The notes under the pieces: generated by a model
Told to the model about the DNA's origin: nothing
Database searches by the model: none
Seen by the model: the letters and a program-made list of their open reading frames with translations, nothing else
Made by a program: the position numbers and the translations under genes
Shown here: positions 16,256-24,493 of the stretch, in pieces
Layout: each line of letters begins with the position of its first letter
How positions within the stretch are numbered: the stretch's first letter is position 1
Assembly (NCBI RefSeq): GCF_003352165.1
Contig: NZ_CP029176.1
Coordinates: 1,922,001 to 1,986,000 of the forward strand
Source: Acidibrevibacterium fodinaquatile
GTDB taxonomy: Bacteria; Pseudomonadota; Alphaproteobacteria; Acetobacterales; Acetobacteraceae
Reading direction: 5' to 3'
Length of the DNA stretch: 64,000 nucleotides

Positions 16256-17187
16256 TTATGGCTCGAAATTCGGAGATATTTTTCCTGATTTGTATAATTC
16301 GTACCCTACATCTGTCCATTTTACATTGTCCTCAGGAAGGTTTTTGTAAATTTTATCATAATCTCTATCTTGCATAGATTTTCCAAATGTAATATTTTCT
16401 ATTTCGAGAATTTTATCCTCAGGAATCCCATAAGCGGCAGCGTAGAGGCCGATAGCTATGGTTGCATATTCGACATATTTTTCATAAAAATGACCAGCGA
16501 TACGTTGCGCGTCCCAGGGGCCACCATGATCGAAGTTGAATAGGTTCGTATCAATAAGTCCGTATGTGAGCGAAAATAATAACATCCCGCTCTCTCCAGC
16601 ATATTTCAGTGCTTCTTCATCCCGCTTCCTGTCCTCTATTCCCTTTCTCACGAAGAAATGCGGATCCATGAATGCGGGACGCATGACCGCTATTTCCTTA
16701 GGTTCCTCAGATTTTTTCTTATAATATTCTTTTTCTTCTTCATTTAATATGCGATTTGGCATGTCTATGTGATTATAGTTGGGCGCAAATACTTGTTGCC
16801 CCTGATCGTCCTTGAGCGGCTCCGCGGAGAGCGGACCCTCCGCCGGCGGCTTGGCACGGGAGAAATTTTCCAGGCCAAACATGATCAAAAGCTGGCGCAC
16901 CATATCGGACAGGAATGGCGAGGCGGGGGTTTCGGGCGCGGCATAGCCGGGAGCGGGGGCGAAGCTTCCGGGAGTTGCCGGGACGGCGAGGGTGCCCGCT
17001 CGTTCCGGGCGAGTTTGATGCCGGCGATCGAGCCGTCGCGCCGCAGGACCACGGTTGCGGGAATCCGGATCGGGCCGGGGCGCGCCTGTAGCCAGTCCTC
17101 GGGCGGGGATTGGCCTTCCGGGATGAAGAGGAAGGGGATGATCAGCTCATCGCCATGGGAAGCGGCGGGGGATTTGTTAGCGGGCAT
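16256..17187 (-). pseudogene. frameshifted polymorphic-toxin-like gene (Ntox44-like C-terminus)
   Basis: The 5' part (17187 to about 17000) encodes MPANKSPAAS through DGSIAGIKLARNE. The rest (to 16256) is in another frame, which is sensible from AGTLAVPATPGSFAPAPGY onward, then PFLSDMVRQLLIMFGLENF. The span is 932 bases, one short of a whole number of codons, so loss of one base near 16985-17005 explains it. The C-terminal 150 residues are AT-rich in coding and contain GGPWDAQRI, KYVEYATIAIGLYAAAYGIP and LPEDN, resembling type 44 polymorphic toxin domains. If the ATG at 16903 is used, a 215-residue product could still be made. Confidence 0.5.
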
Positions 17188-17245
17188 GTCACGATTACTA
17201 ACGCATTTCTCCTTCCGCCGCAAGCCGAACCTGTTTCCCATGCCT

Positions 17246-17305
17246 GGCAGCGCCGCAGACGCTGCCTAAGGGATGAAAGTTTTTGGTTCTTTTTCCAAAA
17301 AGAAC
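17246..17305 (+). repeat. interspersed repeat, copy 1 (hairpin + GATGAAAG...GAAC)
   Basis: A hairpin (GGCAGCG-N7-CGCTGCC, 17246-17266) is followed by GATGAAAGTTTTTGGTTC and a second dyad, GTTCTTTTT with AAAAAGAAC. A second copy with the same order is at 47355-47418 on the other strand. The conserved spacing shows a dispersed element and not chance. Confidence 0.8.
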
Positions 17306-17319
17306 ATTTCTTTCTTTTT

Positions 17320-17442
17320 CTATCGCCCGATCAGCCCGCCGGCGAGGAAGCCGCCATCGGCGGCGAGGATTTGGCCGGTGATGAAGCTGGCGTCGTCGCT
17401 GAGCAAGAAGCACGCGGCGGCGGGATCGAAGAAATTACCGCA
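17320..17442 (-). pseudogene. relic C-terminus of a short-chain dehydrogenase/reductase
   Basis: The minus strand reads FFDPAAACFLLSDDASFITG then QILAADGGFLAGGLIGR and a stop at 17322-17320. This is the diagnostic C-terminal motif of SDR enzymes (LxSDxASFITGQxLxxDGG). No Rossmann N-terminus or catalytic YxxxK is present upstream in any frame; repeats occupy that place. Confidence 0.7.
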
Positions 17443-17523
17443 GTAGCAGCCCTTTTGCGCGCCGGCGTCGCATGCGGGTTAGTTCGATGGCGACGCGGCC
17501 CGCCTGCTTGCGCGCGAGGCCTA

Positions 17524-17580
17524 GAGCAAGGTAGGTTTTGATTGAACCATCCTGTTCAATCAAAACCGGCCAACTTGCTC
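17524..17580. repeat. 57-bp nested palindrome
   Basis: Outer arms GAGCAAG / CTTGCTC (17524-17530, 17574-17580) enclose a perfect 13-base inverted repeat, GGTTTTGATTGAA / TTCAATCAAAACC (17534-17546, 17555-17567), with an 8-base loop. It has no run of T to act as a simple terminator. It lies between the SDR relic and the phosphatase gene. Confidence 0.75.
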
Positions 17581-17593
17581 GCCAAAATAGGGG

Positions 17594-17627
17594 TAGAGCG
17601 TGATCGACTTAAACCGATCGCGCTCTA
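17594..17627. repeat. 34-bp REP-like palindrome
   Basis: TAGAGCGTGATCG and CGATCGCGCTCTA (17594-17606, 17615-17627) form 13-base arms with one mismatch around an 8-base loop. Palindromes beginning AGAGCG-GATCG are of the dispersed type seen between genes in alphaproteobacteria. It sits just downstream of the phosphatase stop and could stabilise or end that transcript. Confidence 0.65.
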
Positions 17628-17641
17628 GCGGCGCCCGTCGT

Positions 17642-18592
17642 TCATCCCGGCGTGCGCGGGATTACGCGCGAAAAGGGGATCGCGCCGGTTTCGGTGACGA
17701 AAGCGATCTCCAACACCTCCGGACGCAGCGCGGCGCGGAGGAAACCATGCGCACCGGCGGCAAAGCCGGGGCGATTGGCGGGGCCGGTCTCATAGGTTTC
17801 CGAGCCGGCGCCAGTGGTGACATAGGCGATACCATCCATCTCGACATATTGCATCGAATGGTCATGGCCATTGATGTAAACCGGCACGTGATGCCGCCGC
17901 AGCAGCGGCGCGAGCGGCGCGATCAAATCCGGCTGGTCGTGATGCGCGCCGCCGAGCGCGGTATAAAGCGGGTGATGGCCGATGACGATCTTCCACGGCG
18001 CGGTGGACGCGCCGAGCGCCTGATCGAGCCAGGCAAGCTGGGCCGCCGGGTCTTGGTCGTCGATCCGCACCGCGCTGCCGCGATAGGCGCGAATGAACGG
18101 GCTGGTATCGATGAAGAACAAATCCGCCGCACTCCCATCCGCCAGGGTCTCGGTGCGCGAGAAATAGCGCGCCGGCATCCGCCAGCGCGGGCTTTTGCTG
18201 TGATAGGCGAGCTGTGGTGCGATCTCGCCGCGATAATCATGGTTGCCGAGAATGACATACCAGGGGGTTTGCAGCGCCGGCGCGGTATAGATCGCCTCGA
18301 AGGATTGCCGCCAATGGGTATCGTCGAGGCTTTGCACCCCGTTTTCATAAAAATTATCGCCGACCGAAATCACGAAGCGGCTCGCGATCGATGCTGCCGT
18401 CTCGCCCATCTGACGCCCGACCTCCGCCTGGTGATCGGCGCCACGTCGCCCCCAATCGCCGATGACGACGAAGGGCAAAGCCGGCGCCGCCGCTCGCGCC
18501 GGAACGGTGAGCGCGAGCCCGGCGGGCAAAGCGCCGAGCAGAACTTGCCGGCGGGAAAGCGGCTTAGAGGTCAGGTTCATCGATGATCTCAT
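17642..18592 (-). CDS. Tat-exported metallophosphoesterase (purple acid phosphatase-like)
   Basis: The N-terminus has a twin-arginine signal (SRRQVLLGALPAGLALTVPA) ending ARA. The mature part has the calcineurin-like metal motifs in order: VIGDWGRRG, SVGDNFYENGV, LGNHDYRG, GHHPLY and NGHDHSMQY. The order and the GDWG...GDNFY pattern resemble TRAP-type acid phosphatases. ATG 18592 overlaps the ATC-hydrolase stop as ATGA; ATG 18580 (MNLTSK) is an equally possible start, with GGAGG about 14 bases before it. It is the last gene of the long minus-strand acyl-CoA operon. The substrate is probably a phosphomonoester. Confidence 0.83.
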   Translation of the reverse strand: MRSSMNLTSKPLSRRQVLLGALPAGLALTVPARAAAPALPFVVIGDWGRRGADHQAEVGRQMGETAASIASRFVISVGDNFYENGVQSLDDTHWRQSFEAIYTAPALQTPWYVILGNHDYRGEIAPQLAYHSKSPRWRMPARYFSRTETLADGSAADLFFIDTSPFIRAYRGSAVRIDDQDPAAQLAWLDQALGASTAPWKIVIGHHPLYTALGGAHHDQPDLIAPLAPLLRRHHVPVYINGHDHSMQYVEMDGIAYVTTGAGSETYETGPANRPGFAAGAHGFLRAALRPEVLEIAFVTETGAIPFSRVIPRTPG

Positions 18593-19086
18593 CCTCCAGA
18601 CTCGCCCTGCGGCCGCGCAGCCCCTCCCACCCAGCGATAGCGGAAATCGCAATGCGAGGCCCCCTCCATGAGGGTTTGCGTTCGCGTGAGCGCAAGCGCC
18701 GGATGGTAGCCTTCGCAAAACGCTGCGTCACGCTGGCAGGAGAGAATGCCGCCAAGCTCACCAAGGCCGAGATCTCTATACATCTCGGCATAACGGCATT
18801 GCGTGACATTAAAATGAAATTCGTCCGCCTTGGCGGGAAGTTCCTCGATGGTGAGCGCGTCCTCGGCGCGCCAGAGCGACTGGATCGCGCGGAAATGGGC
18901 GAGATCGGCCCCCGCCGGTGCTGCTTGGGCGAACTCGCGCGCTGCGTCCTTGGCCATGGCGATGACGGCGCGCGCGAGAACGCGCTTTGCCGCCGCTTCG
19001 CCAAATTCACGCGCCATTTCAGCGAACACGCCCTTGGCGAAGGTCGCCTCGATCCGCCGTCGCGCCAGAATGGACATCTCAGCCAT
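18589..19086 (-). CDS. L-2-amino-thiazoline-4-carboxylic acid hydrolase-like protein
   Basis: The 165-residue protein matches the ATC-hydrolase family (PF14196-type): an N-terminal helical half (RRRIEATFAKGVFAEMAREFGEA) and the conserved NVTQCRYAEMYRDLGL, LSCQRDAAFCEGY and SHCDFRYRW motifs with several Cys. In Pseudomonas the named member opens a thiazoline ring toward cysteine; many homologues have unknown substrates. I chose the ATG at 19086, with GGGGAG 8 bases before it. It overlaps the transporter gene above and the phosphatase below, so it is tightly coupled in the operon. Confidence 0.72.
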   Translation of the reverse strand: MAEMSILARRRIEATFAKGVFAEMAREFGEAAAKRVLARAVIAMAKDAAREFAQAAPAGADLAHFRAIQSLWRAEDALTIEELPAKADEFHFNVTQCRYAEMYRDLGLGELGGILSCQRDAAFCEGYHPALALTRTQTLMEGASHCDFRYRWVGGAARPQGESGG

Positions 19087-20032
19087 CGGCATAACTCCCC
19101 GAAGCGCGCGCCGCCGGGCGCGGGCTGGCGTTGACGAGATAAAGTCCCGCCGCCACCGCCATCAAGGCAAGCCCGAGAAAAACCGATGCCGGCTCATGGA
19201 GAACCACGATCCCGGCAAGCATGCCAAAGAGCGGCGTGAGAAACGAGAATGCGGCAAGACGGCCCGCCGGGTAAAGCCCGATCAGCCAGAACCAGGCGAG
19301 GTAGCTTGCGAAGGCGACGATCACCGATTGATAGGCGAGCGAGGCATAAGCGATCGGCCCGGCATGAAAAATCGCGCCCCCTTCGCCTTTGAGCAGCGCC
19401 GCGCCAAGCAGGATCGGAATCGAGCCGGCGAGCTGATAAAACAAAACTTTCGCGGCCGAGATCCGGTGCAGCCCCTTTACCGCCTTCACCATCACCGTCA
19501 CCGCCGCCCACGTCATCGCCGCCAGCGTCACCATGAGATCGCCGAGCACCGAGCCACCGGCGGCGGCATGACGCAGACCATCGGCGAAAGCGATGGCCAC
19601 ACCCGCGAATGCGAGCACCAGCCCGACACCTTGCCGCGCGGCGAGCCGTTCCCCTGGCACGAGAAAATGCACGCCGAGGGCGACGAAAAACGGCGCGGTA
19701 TAAAGAAACAAGACCGCGCGCGAGGCGGTGGTGCGGGTGAGGCCGGCATAGAGCAAGAGAAACTCGCCACCGAACAAAAGCGCCATGATGACACCAGGGA
19801 TGAGCGTGTGATCGCGGCGGCAAAGCCGCCAGAATCCGCCCGCGCCCTCCCGCCAGCCGATCCAAAGAAGCAGCAGCACAGTCGAGAACAGCGAACGGAG
19901 CCCAGCCTGTAACGCCGGCGGCAGCCCATCGGCGATGGCGAGCTTGACCAAGACCTGCTGGCCGCCCCAGATGAGGCAGAGCAGCGTCATGACAGCGATC
20001 GCTCGCCCGTCGAGACGGGGGTTCATGCCCAA
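19079..20032 (-). CDS. EamA/DMT-family transporter
   Basis: The protein of about 317 residues has ten predicted membrane spans in two EamA repeats. The first carries CLIWGGQQVLVKLAI and LLYAGLTRTTASRAVLFLYT, and the second ends LTPLFGMLAGIVVLHEP, the typical DMT signature. A second ATG at 20026 is possible. It lies between acyl-CoA dehydrogenase and ATC-hydrolase-like genes in one direction, so it may export or import a pathway metabolite. The direction of transport cannot be read from sequence. Confidence 0.83.
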   Translation of the reverse strand: MGMNPRLDGRAIAVMTLLCLIWGGQQVLVKLAIADGLPPALQAGLRSLFSTVLLLLWIGWREGAGGFWRLCRRDHTLIPGVIMALLFGGEFLLLYAGLTRTTASRAVLFLYTAPFFVALGVHFLVPGERLAARQGVGLVLAFAGVAIAFADGLRHAAAGGSVLGDLMVTLAAMTWAAVTVMVKAVKGLHRISAAKVLFYQLAGSIPILLGAALLKGEGGAIFHAGPIAYASLAYQSVIVAFASYLAWFWLIGLYPAGRLAAFSFLTPLFGMLAGIVVLHEPASVFLGLALMAVAAGLYLVNASPRPAARASGSYADG

Positions 20033-20044
20033 GCGGCGTTCATG

Positions 20045-21205
20045 TCAGCCCGGCAGATCGAGCACGTTCTTGGCGAGGATATTGCGCTGGATTTCGTTGG
20101 TGCCGCCATAGATGCTGGTCGGGCGCGCCTGGATGAAAAGCCCGGCGGGGTGAAGATCACGATTTCCCTCGATGGGCTCGAGAAGCCCGCCCTCCTCGCC
20201 GGCAATCTCCATCATGGCATCGGTGATGCGCTGGAACAATTCGCTCTGGTGGACTTTCAGCATCGAGACATCGGCGCCCAGCGCCTCGCCGCGCCTGAGC
20301 TTCGCGACATGCGTTTCATAGAGCGCGCGATGATCGGCGAGATCGAGGCGAAGCCGGGTGTAGCGATCGCGGAACAGCGGATCATCGGCGCAGCCGACAT
20401 GTTCGGCAAGGCGCTTCAAGCGGATCAAGGCATAGGCCGATTGCCGGGGCGAGCCGAGGAAAATGCGCTCAAAGCCGAGCAGCGCCTTGGCCATCGTCCA
20501 GCCTTTGTTCACCTCGCCGACCAGATTTTCCTTCGGCACCCGGACATTGTCGAAAAACGTCTCACAAAACTCGTCATGCAGTTCGAGATTGATGATCGGG
20601 CGGACGGTGACGCCCGGCGCATCCATCGGCACCAGAAAAAAGCTGATCCCTTCTTGCTTCTTCGCGGCTTTGTCGGTGCGGGCGAGGAGAAAAATCCAGT
20701 TGGCGTCGGTCGCGAGCGTGGTCCAGGTCTTTTGGCCGTTGATCACCCAATGATCGCCGTCCAAAACCGCTTCGGTGCGCAAGGCGGCGAGATCGGAGCC
20801 GGCATTGGGCTCGCTATAGCCCTGGCACCAGATATGCTCACCGCTGAGGATTTTGGGAAGAAAGCTGCGTTTTTGCGCCTCGCTACCATAGCGGATGAGG
20901 AGCGGGCCGACCATGACCACGCCGTGATCATTGGTGCGCGCGCAGCCGAAACGCTCGAACTCCTCGATCATGATGAGCTGCTTTCCGGCCGAGAGCCCCA
21001 TGCCGCCATATTCGCGCGGCCAGCCCGGCGCGAGCCAGCCCTTCTCGGCGAGTTTCAGATACCAGACCTTGTTTTCGCGCCAATGGAGGCGCTTGGGCGG
21101 ATTGCGGATCTCGGGCGGATAATTTTCCGCAACCCAGCGCCGCACGACATGGCGGAAGGCCTCGTCATCGAGGGCGTTGAGATCGTCGGCGGGAGAAGTC
21201 TGCAT
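20045..21205 (-). CDS. acyl-CoA dehydrogenase
   Basis: The 386-residue flavoenzyme has the FadE-type layout: helical N-terminus, the FAD-binding WCQGYSEPNAGSDLA and INGQKTWTT strands, and the C-terminal IYGGTNEIQRNILAKNVL that contacts FAD. It would introduce a trans-2,3 double bond into an acyl-CoA. It is followed upstream on the same strand by a second, shorter and more divergent dehydrogenase 5 bases away; such pairs often form heteromers in ring- or branched-acid degradation. Confidence 0.9.
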   Translation of the reverse strand: MQTSPADDLNALDDEAFRHVVRRWVAENYPPEIRNPPKRLHWRENKVWYLKLAEKGWLAPGWPREYGGMGLSAGKQLIMIEEFERFGCARTNDHGVVMVGPLLIRYGSEAQKRSFLPKILSGEHIWCQGYSEPNAGSDLAALRTEAVLDGDHWVINGQKTWTTLATDANWIFLLARTDKAAKKQEGISFFLVPMDAPGVTVRPIINLELHDEFCETFFDNVRVPKENLVGEVNKGWTMAKALLGFERIFLGSPRQSAYALIRLKRLAEHVGCADDPLFRDRYTRLRLDLADHRALYETHVAKLRRGEALGADVSMLKVHQSELFQRITDAMMEIAGEEGGLLEPIEGNRDLHPAGLFIQARPTSIYGGTNEIQRNILAKNVLDLPG

Positions 21206-21210
21206 GCGCG

Positions 21211-22269
21211 TTACTCCTCATCTTCGGGCGCGAGTGCTGCGTAACGCGCGCGGTGCCAGGCGCTGGTGCCGAATTGTCCGGCGACCACCATCGCTTTGCG
21301 CAGAAAGAGGCCGATATCGAACTCATCGGTATAGGCGATGCCGCCATGGAGCTGGATCGCCTCGCGGGTCATCCGCAGCGCGGCGTCGGTTGCACGTGCC
21401 TTCGCCCGCGACACTGCGCAGGCGCGCGCGGCGTTATCATCATGGCTGTCAAACACCGCCGCCGCTGAAGCGACCGAGGCACGGGTCAGCTCGAGCAGGA
21501 TTTTGAGATCGGCGGCGCGGTGCTGCAAAGCCTGAAAGCTGCCGATCTTACGGCCGAATTGCTCGCGCGTGCGGAGATAATCGAGGGTGAGCGCAAACAC
21601 CCGATCCATCACGCCGAGGAGATAGGCGCTGGTCGCCAAAGCCGCCGCCTCGAGGGCAGAGGCGAAATCACCGGCGAGGGCGATCGCCGGGCTATCCTCG
21701 AACGTCAGGGTGCCGAAATGCCCGCCATCCTGGGTCGGCGCGGTTACCAGTGAGACCCCCTCGCCATCCGCTGGAACCAGCGCGAGCCCGGTATTGGTGG
21801 CGACCAGGAAAGCGTCGGCGGCGTTTGCCATCGGCACGAAGATCTTGCGCCCGGAGAGCGCGCCATCGGCAAGACTGGTCGAAAACGGCGCGAGCAGTGC
21901 GCCTGGCGCCTCCTGCCAGGCCGGCAGCACCAGGCGCTTGCCGGCGAGCTGATCGGCGCGCCAGGGGTCGGGCAGAAACCCCGCGACAAGCACCGCCGCG
22001 ATCAACGGCTCTGGCACCAGCCCCGCGCCCAATGCCTCGGCGAGCGCGCAATATTCTGCCATCCCGAGCCCGGCGCCGCCTTGGTCTTCGGGAAGCAAAA
22101 GACCAACCCAGCCCATCGCGCAGATTTCGCTCCAAACCGCGCGATCGAAGCCAAGCGGGGAGAAGCGAAGCGCGCGGATGCGACGGAAATCGCCGCCGCG
22201 TGGGGCGATCGCGCCGGCGCTGTCCTGGATCAGGCGCACGCTTTCGGCGGTTGCGTCGTTTCCGCTCAT
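21211..22269 (-). CDS. acyl-CoA dehydrogenase, divergent partner subunit
   Basis: The 352-residue protein keeps the dehydrogenase fold (WVGLLLPEDQGGAGLGMAEY, YLRTREQFGRKIGSFQALQH and QLHGGIAYTDEFDIGLFLRK) but the middle FAD-contacting strands are degenerate. This is typical of the non-catalytic or half-site partner in alpha2-beta2 acyl-CoA dehydrogenases. ATG 22269 overlaps the CoA-transferase stop as ATGA and sets the start; the open frame continues far upstream only as an alternative frame of the next gene. Confidence 0.88.
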   Translation of the reverse strand: MSGNDATAESVRLIQDSAGAIAPRGGDFRRIRALRFSPLGFDRAVWSEICAMGWVGLLLPEDQGGAGLGMAEYCALAEALGAGLVPEPLIAAVLVAGFLPDPWRADQLAGKRLVLPAWQEAPGALLAPFSTSLADGALSGRKIFVPMANAADAFLVATNTGLALVPADGEGVSLVTAPTQDGGHFGTLTFEDSPAIALAGDFASALEAAALATSAYLLGVMDRVFALTLDYLRTREQFGRKIGSFQALQHRAADLKILLELTRASVASAAAVFDSHDDNAARACAVSRAKARATDAALRMTREAIQLHGGIAYTDEFDIGLFLRKAMVVAGQFGTSAWHRARYAALAPEDEE

Positions 22270-22931
22270 GAAGGGAGATGAAGCTTGGCTTCGCTCCGCG
22301 CCTGCAACTCGGCGAAGGAAAGCCCAGGCACGATATCGCGGACGACGAAGCCGCGCGCCTCGACATCGAGCACCGCGAGATTGGTATAGACCCGCTTGAC
22401 CGCGCCGAGCGCCGTCGGCGGATAGCTGAGCGCATTCACGAGGCGTGGACGCCCGTCTTTCGTCTGATGCTCCATCACCACCCACAATCTTTTCGCCCCG
22501 ACCGCGAGATCCATCGCGCCGCCGACCGCCGGCGCGGTGTCGTTCTCGCTCGTCGCCCAATTCGCGATATCGCCGTTGGCCGCCACCTGATAGGCGCCGA
22601 GGACACAGAGATCGAGATGGCCGCCGCGGATCATCGCGAAACTGTCAGCATGGTGGACGAAGCAGCCGCCGGTGCGCAGCGTCACCAATTGCTTCCCGGC
22701 ATTGATCAGCCAGGGATCGACTTTGTCCGGCGCCGGCGCCGGCCCCATCCCAAGGACGCCGTTCTCGGAGTGGAAAATCACCTCGCGATCGAGCGGCACA
22801 TGATCGGCGACCAGGGTCGGGATGCCGATCCCGAGATTGACATACCAACCCTCCGGCACGTCGCGCGCGAGCCGCGCGGCCATGCCGACGCGGTCGAGCG
22901 GGGTAAAGGCGGCGCTGCTGTTATCGGCCAT
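22266..22931 (-). CDS. 3-oxoacid CoA-transferase, subunit B
   Basis: The 221-residue subunit has the catalytic Glu in FHSENGVLGMGP. GIGIPTLVADH and TGGCFVHHADSFAMIRGGHLD are standard for beta subunits of family I CoA-transferases. GGAGGAGAG precedes the ATG at 22931 by 5 bases. It partners with the alpha subunit encoded 26 bases upstream. Intact SENG argues for real CoA transfer and not the hydrolase role of IpdAB-type relatives. Confidence 0.88.
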   Translation of the reverse strand: MADNSSAAFTPLDRVGMAARLARDVPEGWYVNLGIGIPTLVADHVPLDREVIFHSENGVLGMGPAPAPDKVDPWLINAGKQLVTLRTGGCFVHHADSFAMIRGGHLDLCVLGAYQVAANGDIANWATSENDTAPAVGGAMDLAVGAKRLWVVMEHQTKDGRPRLVNALSYPPTALGAVKRVYTNLAVLDVEARGFVVRDIVPGLSFAELQARSEAKLHLPS

Positions 22932-22957
22932 TCTTCTCTCCTCCAATCGTGCCGCCC

Positions 22958-23638
22958 TCAGATCGGCGGGTCGCCATAAGGCACATGGATCACGCGGTCG
23001 ACGAAAATCCCCGGCGTCACCACCGCCTCCGGGTCGAGCGCACCGAGTTCGACGATGTGCTGCGCCTGGGCGATGGTGAGCTTCGCCGCCGTTGCCATCA
23101 CCGGGTTGAAATTCCGCCCCGAGCGGCGATAGGTGAGATTGCCCCAGCGGTCGGCCTGCCACGCCTCGATCAGCGCGACATCGCCGAAGAGCGCGTATTC
23201 GAGGACGCAGTTGCGGCCATTGATCTCGCGCGTTTCCTTGCCGGCGGCAAGCTTGGTGCCATAAGAAGTCGGGGTGAAAAAGGCTTGAACGCCGGCGCCG
23301 GCGGCGCGCATCCGCTCGGCGAGCGTGCCTTGCGGCACCAGCTCCAGCTCGATTTTGCCGGCCTTGTAGAGGTCCTCGAATACCGTCGAACTCGGGCTGC
23401 GTGGATAGGAGCAAACGATCCGCCGCACCCGCCCGAGCGCAAGCAGCTTGGCCAAACCTTCCCCGCCGCTGCCGGCGTTATTGGCGACGACCGTGAGGTC
23501 TTTCGCCCCCTGCTCGATCAGCCCGTCGATCAGCGCCTGCGGCTGGCCGACGCTGCCGAAGCCGCCGAGCAGCAGCACCGCGCCATCTTCGATCCCCGCC
23601 ATCGCTTCCGCCATGGTCTTGACGATACGGTCAATCAT
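22958..23638 (-). CDS. 3-oxoacid CoA-transferase, subunit A
   Basis: The 226-residue subunit has the alpha-subunit markers LLLGGFGSVGQPQALIDGL, VVANNAGSGGEGLAKLL, QGTLAERMRAAGAGVQAFFT and YALFGDVALIEAWQADRWGN. Its start overlaps the end of the MaoC gene by four bases. With subunit B it would move CoA between an acid and a donor such as succinyl-CoA. The exact acid is unknown, but the rest of the operon is a beta-oxidation-like set. Confidence 0.88.
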   Translation of the reverse strand: MIDRIVKTMAEAMAGIEDGAVLLLGGFGSVGQPQALIDGLIEQGAKDLTVVANNAGSGGEGLAKLLALGRVRRIVCSYPRSPSSTVFEDLYKAGKIELELVPQGTLAERMRAAGAGVQAFFTPTSYGTKLAAGKETREINGRNCVLEYALFGDVALIEAWQADRWGNLTYRRSGRNFNPVMATAAKLTIAQAQHIVELGALDPEAVVTPGIFVDRVIHVPYGDPPI

Positions 23639-24492
23639 CGCGCGCGCACCACCCGGCCATTATTGACGACGATCACGTCGCGTTCAACGACGCGGGCGCG
23701 AAACGCCCCTTCCTCCGGCCAGATCTCGGTGCGGATGGTCTCCCCCGGATAGACCGGGGAGGAAAAGCGCAGATCCATCTCCTTGAGCCCGGCCGGATCG
23801 TAATCGCAAAGCGTCTTGAGCAATGCGTGGCAGACGACGCCGAGCGTGCACAGCCCGTGCAAAATCGGGCGAGGAAAGCCGGCGCGGGCGGCGAAATCGG
23901 GATCGGCGTGCAGCGGGTTGTCATCGCCGTTGAGACGGTAATAGAGCGCCTGTTCGGGCCTCGTCGCAAGATCGAGGGAGAGCGCAGGCGCGCGCTCGGG
24001 CACCGGATGGACCGGCTTCACCGGTCCCGACGGGCCGCCGAAACCACCATCGCCGCGCAGAAACGTGGTGCTGGTGAGGGTTGCGAGCAGTTTGCCGCTC
24101 GCCGCCTCGATCACCTGCTTCTCGCTATACATCAGCGCCCCCTTTCCCGCCCCCTTGTCGATCAGGCCGGTGATGCGGGTGCGGCCGATGATTTCGCCCT
24201 CGACCGGGATCGGGTGATGCCAGACGATGCCCTGCTCGCCATGCACAACGCGAACCGCATCGATCCCGGTATCCGGCCGCGCCGCCCAAAAGCCGGGATG
24301 GCCGAGCACCACGGCGATGGACGGAAAAGCTTTGAGTGCGCGATGGTGGTCGAGGAAATCAAGCTGGCGTCGATCCATCGGATCCTGCCCGAGCCCGATC
24401 GAAAGCGCATAAAAAATCGTATCCCGCTGGGTGACCTGCTGGCGCACCTCGGGGATGGGGTAATTCAGCAATTTTTCTGGATCGATGGCCAT
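23635..24492 (-). CDS. MaoC-family enoyl-CoA hydratase 2
   Basis: The 285-residue protein is a double hot-dog of the hydratase-2 type. The catalytic motif is in the C-terminal half: YRLNGDDNPLHADPDFAARA with GFPRPILHGLCTLG, giving the Asp and His of R-specific hydratases. The N-terminal half is the non-catalytic hot-dog that forms the substrate tunnel for bulky acyl-CoAs. It begins one base after the acyl-CoA synthetase stops. It would hydrate the enoyl-CoA made by the dehydrogenases in this operon. Confidence 0.88.
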   Translation of the reverse strand: MAIDPEKLLNYPIPEVRQQVTQRDTIFYALSIGLGQDPMDRRQLDFLDHHRALKAFPSIAVVLGHPGFWAARPDTGIDAVRVVHGEQGIVWHHPIPVEGEIIGRTRITGLIDKGAGKGALMYSEKQVIEAASGKLLATLTSTTFLRGDGGFGGPSGPVKPVHPVPERAPALSLDLATRPEQALYYRLNGDDNPLHADPDFAARAGFPRPILHGLCTLGVVCHALLKTLCDYDPAGLKEMDLRFSSPVYPGETIRTEIWPEEGAFRARVVERDVIVVNNGRVVRAR

Positions 24493-24493
24493 G

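Noticed and set aside
16885-17241. 118-codon frame as an independent gene before the toxin-like gene
   Set aside because: Its last third is Pro/Arg-rich nonsense, whereas the adjacent frame over the same bases reads smoothly into the toxin-like protein; it is better explained as the 5' part of a frameshifted gene.
22931-22958. IpdAB-type steroid-ring hydrolase as identity of the CoA-transferase pair
   Set aside because: The subunits are short (226 and 221 residues) and keep the catalytic SENG Glu, which fits true 3-oxoacid CoA-transferases better.
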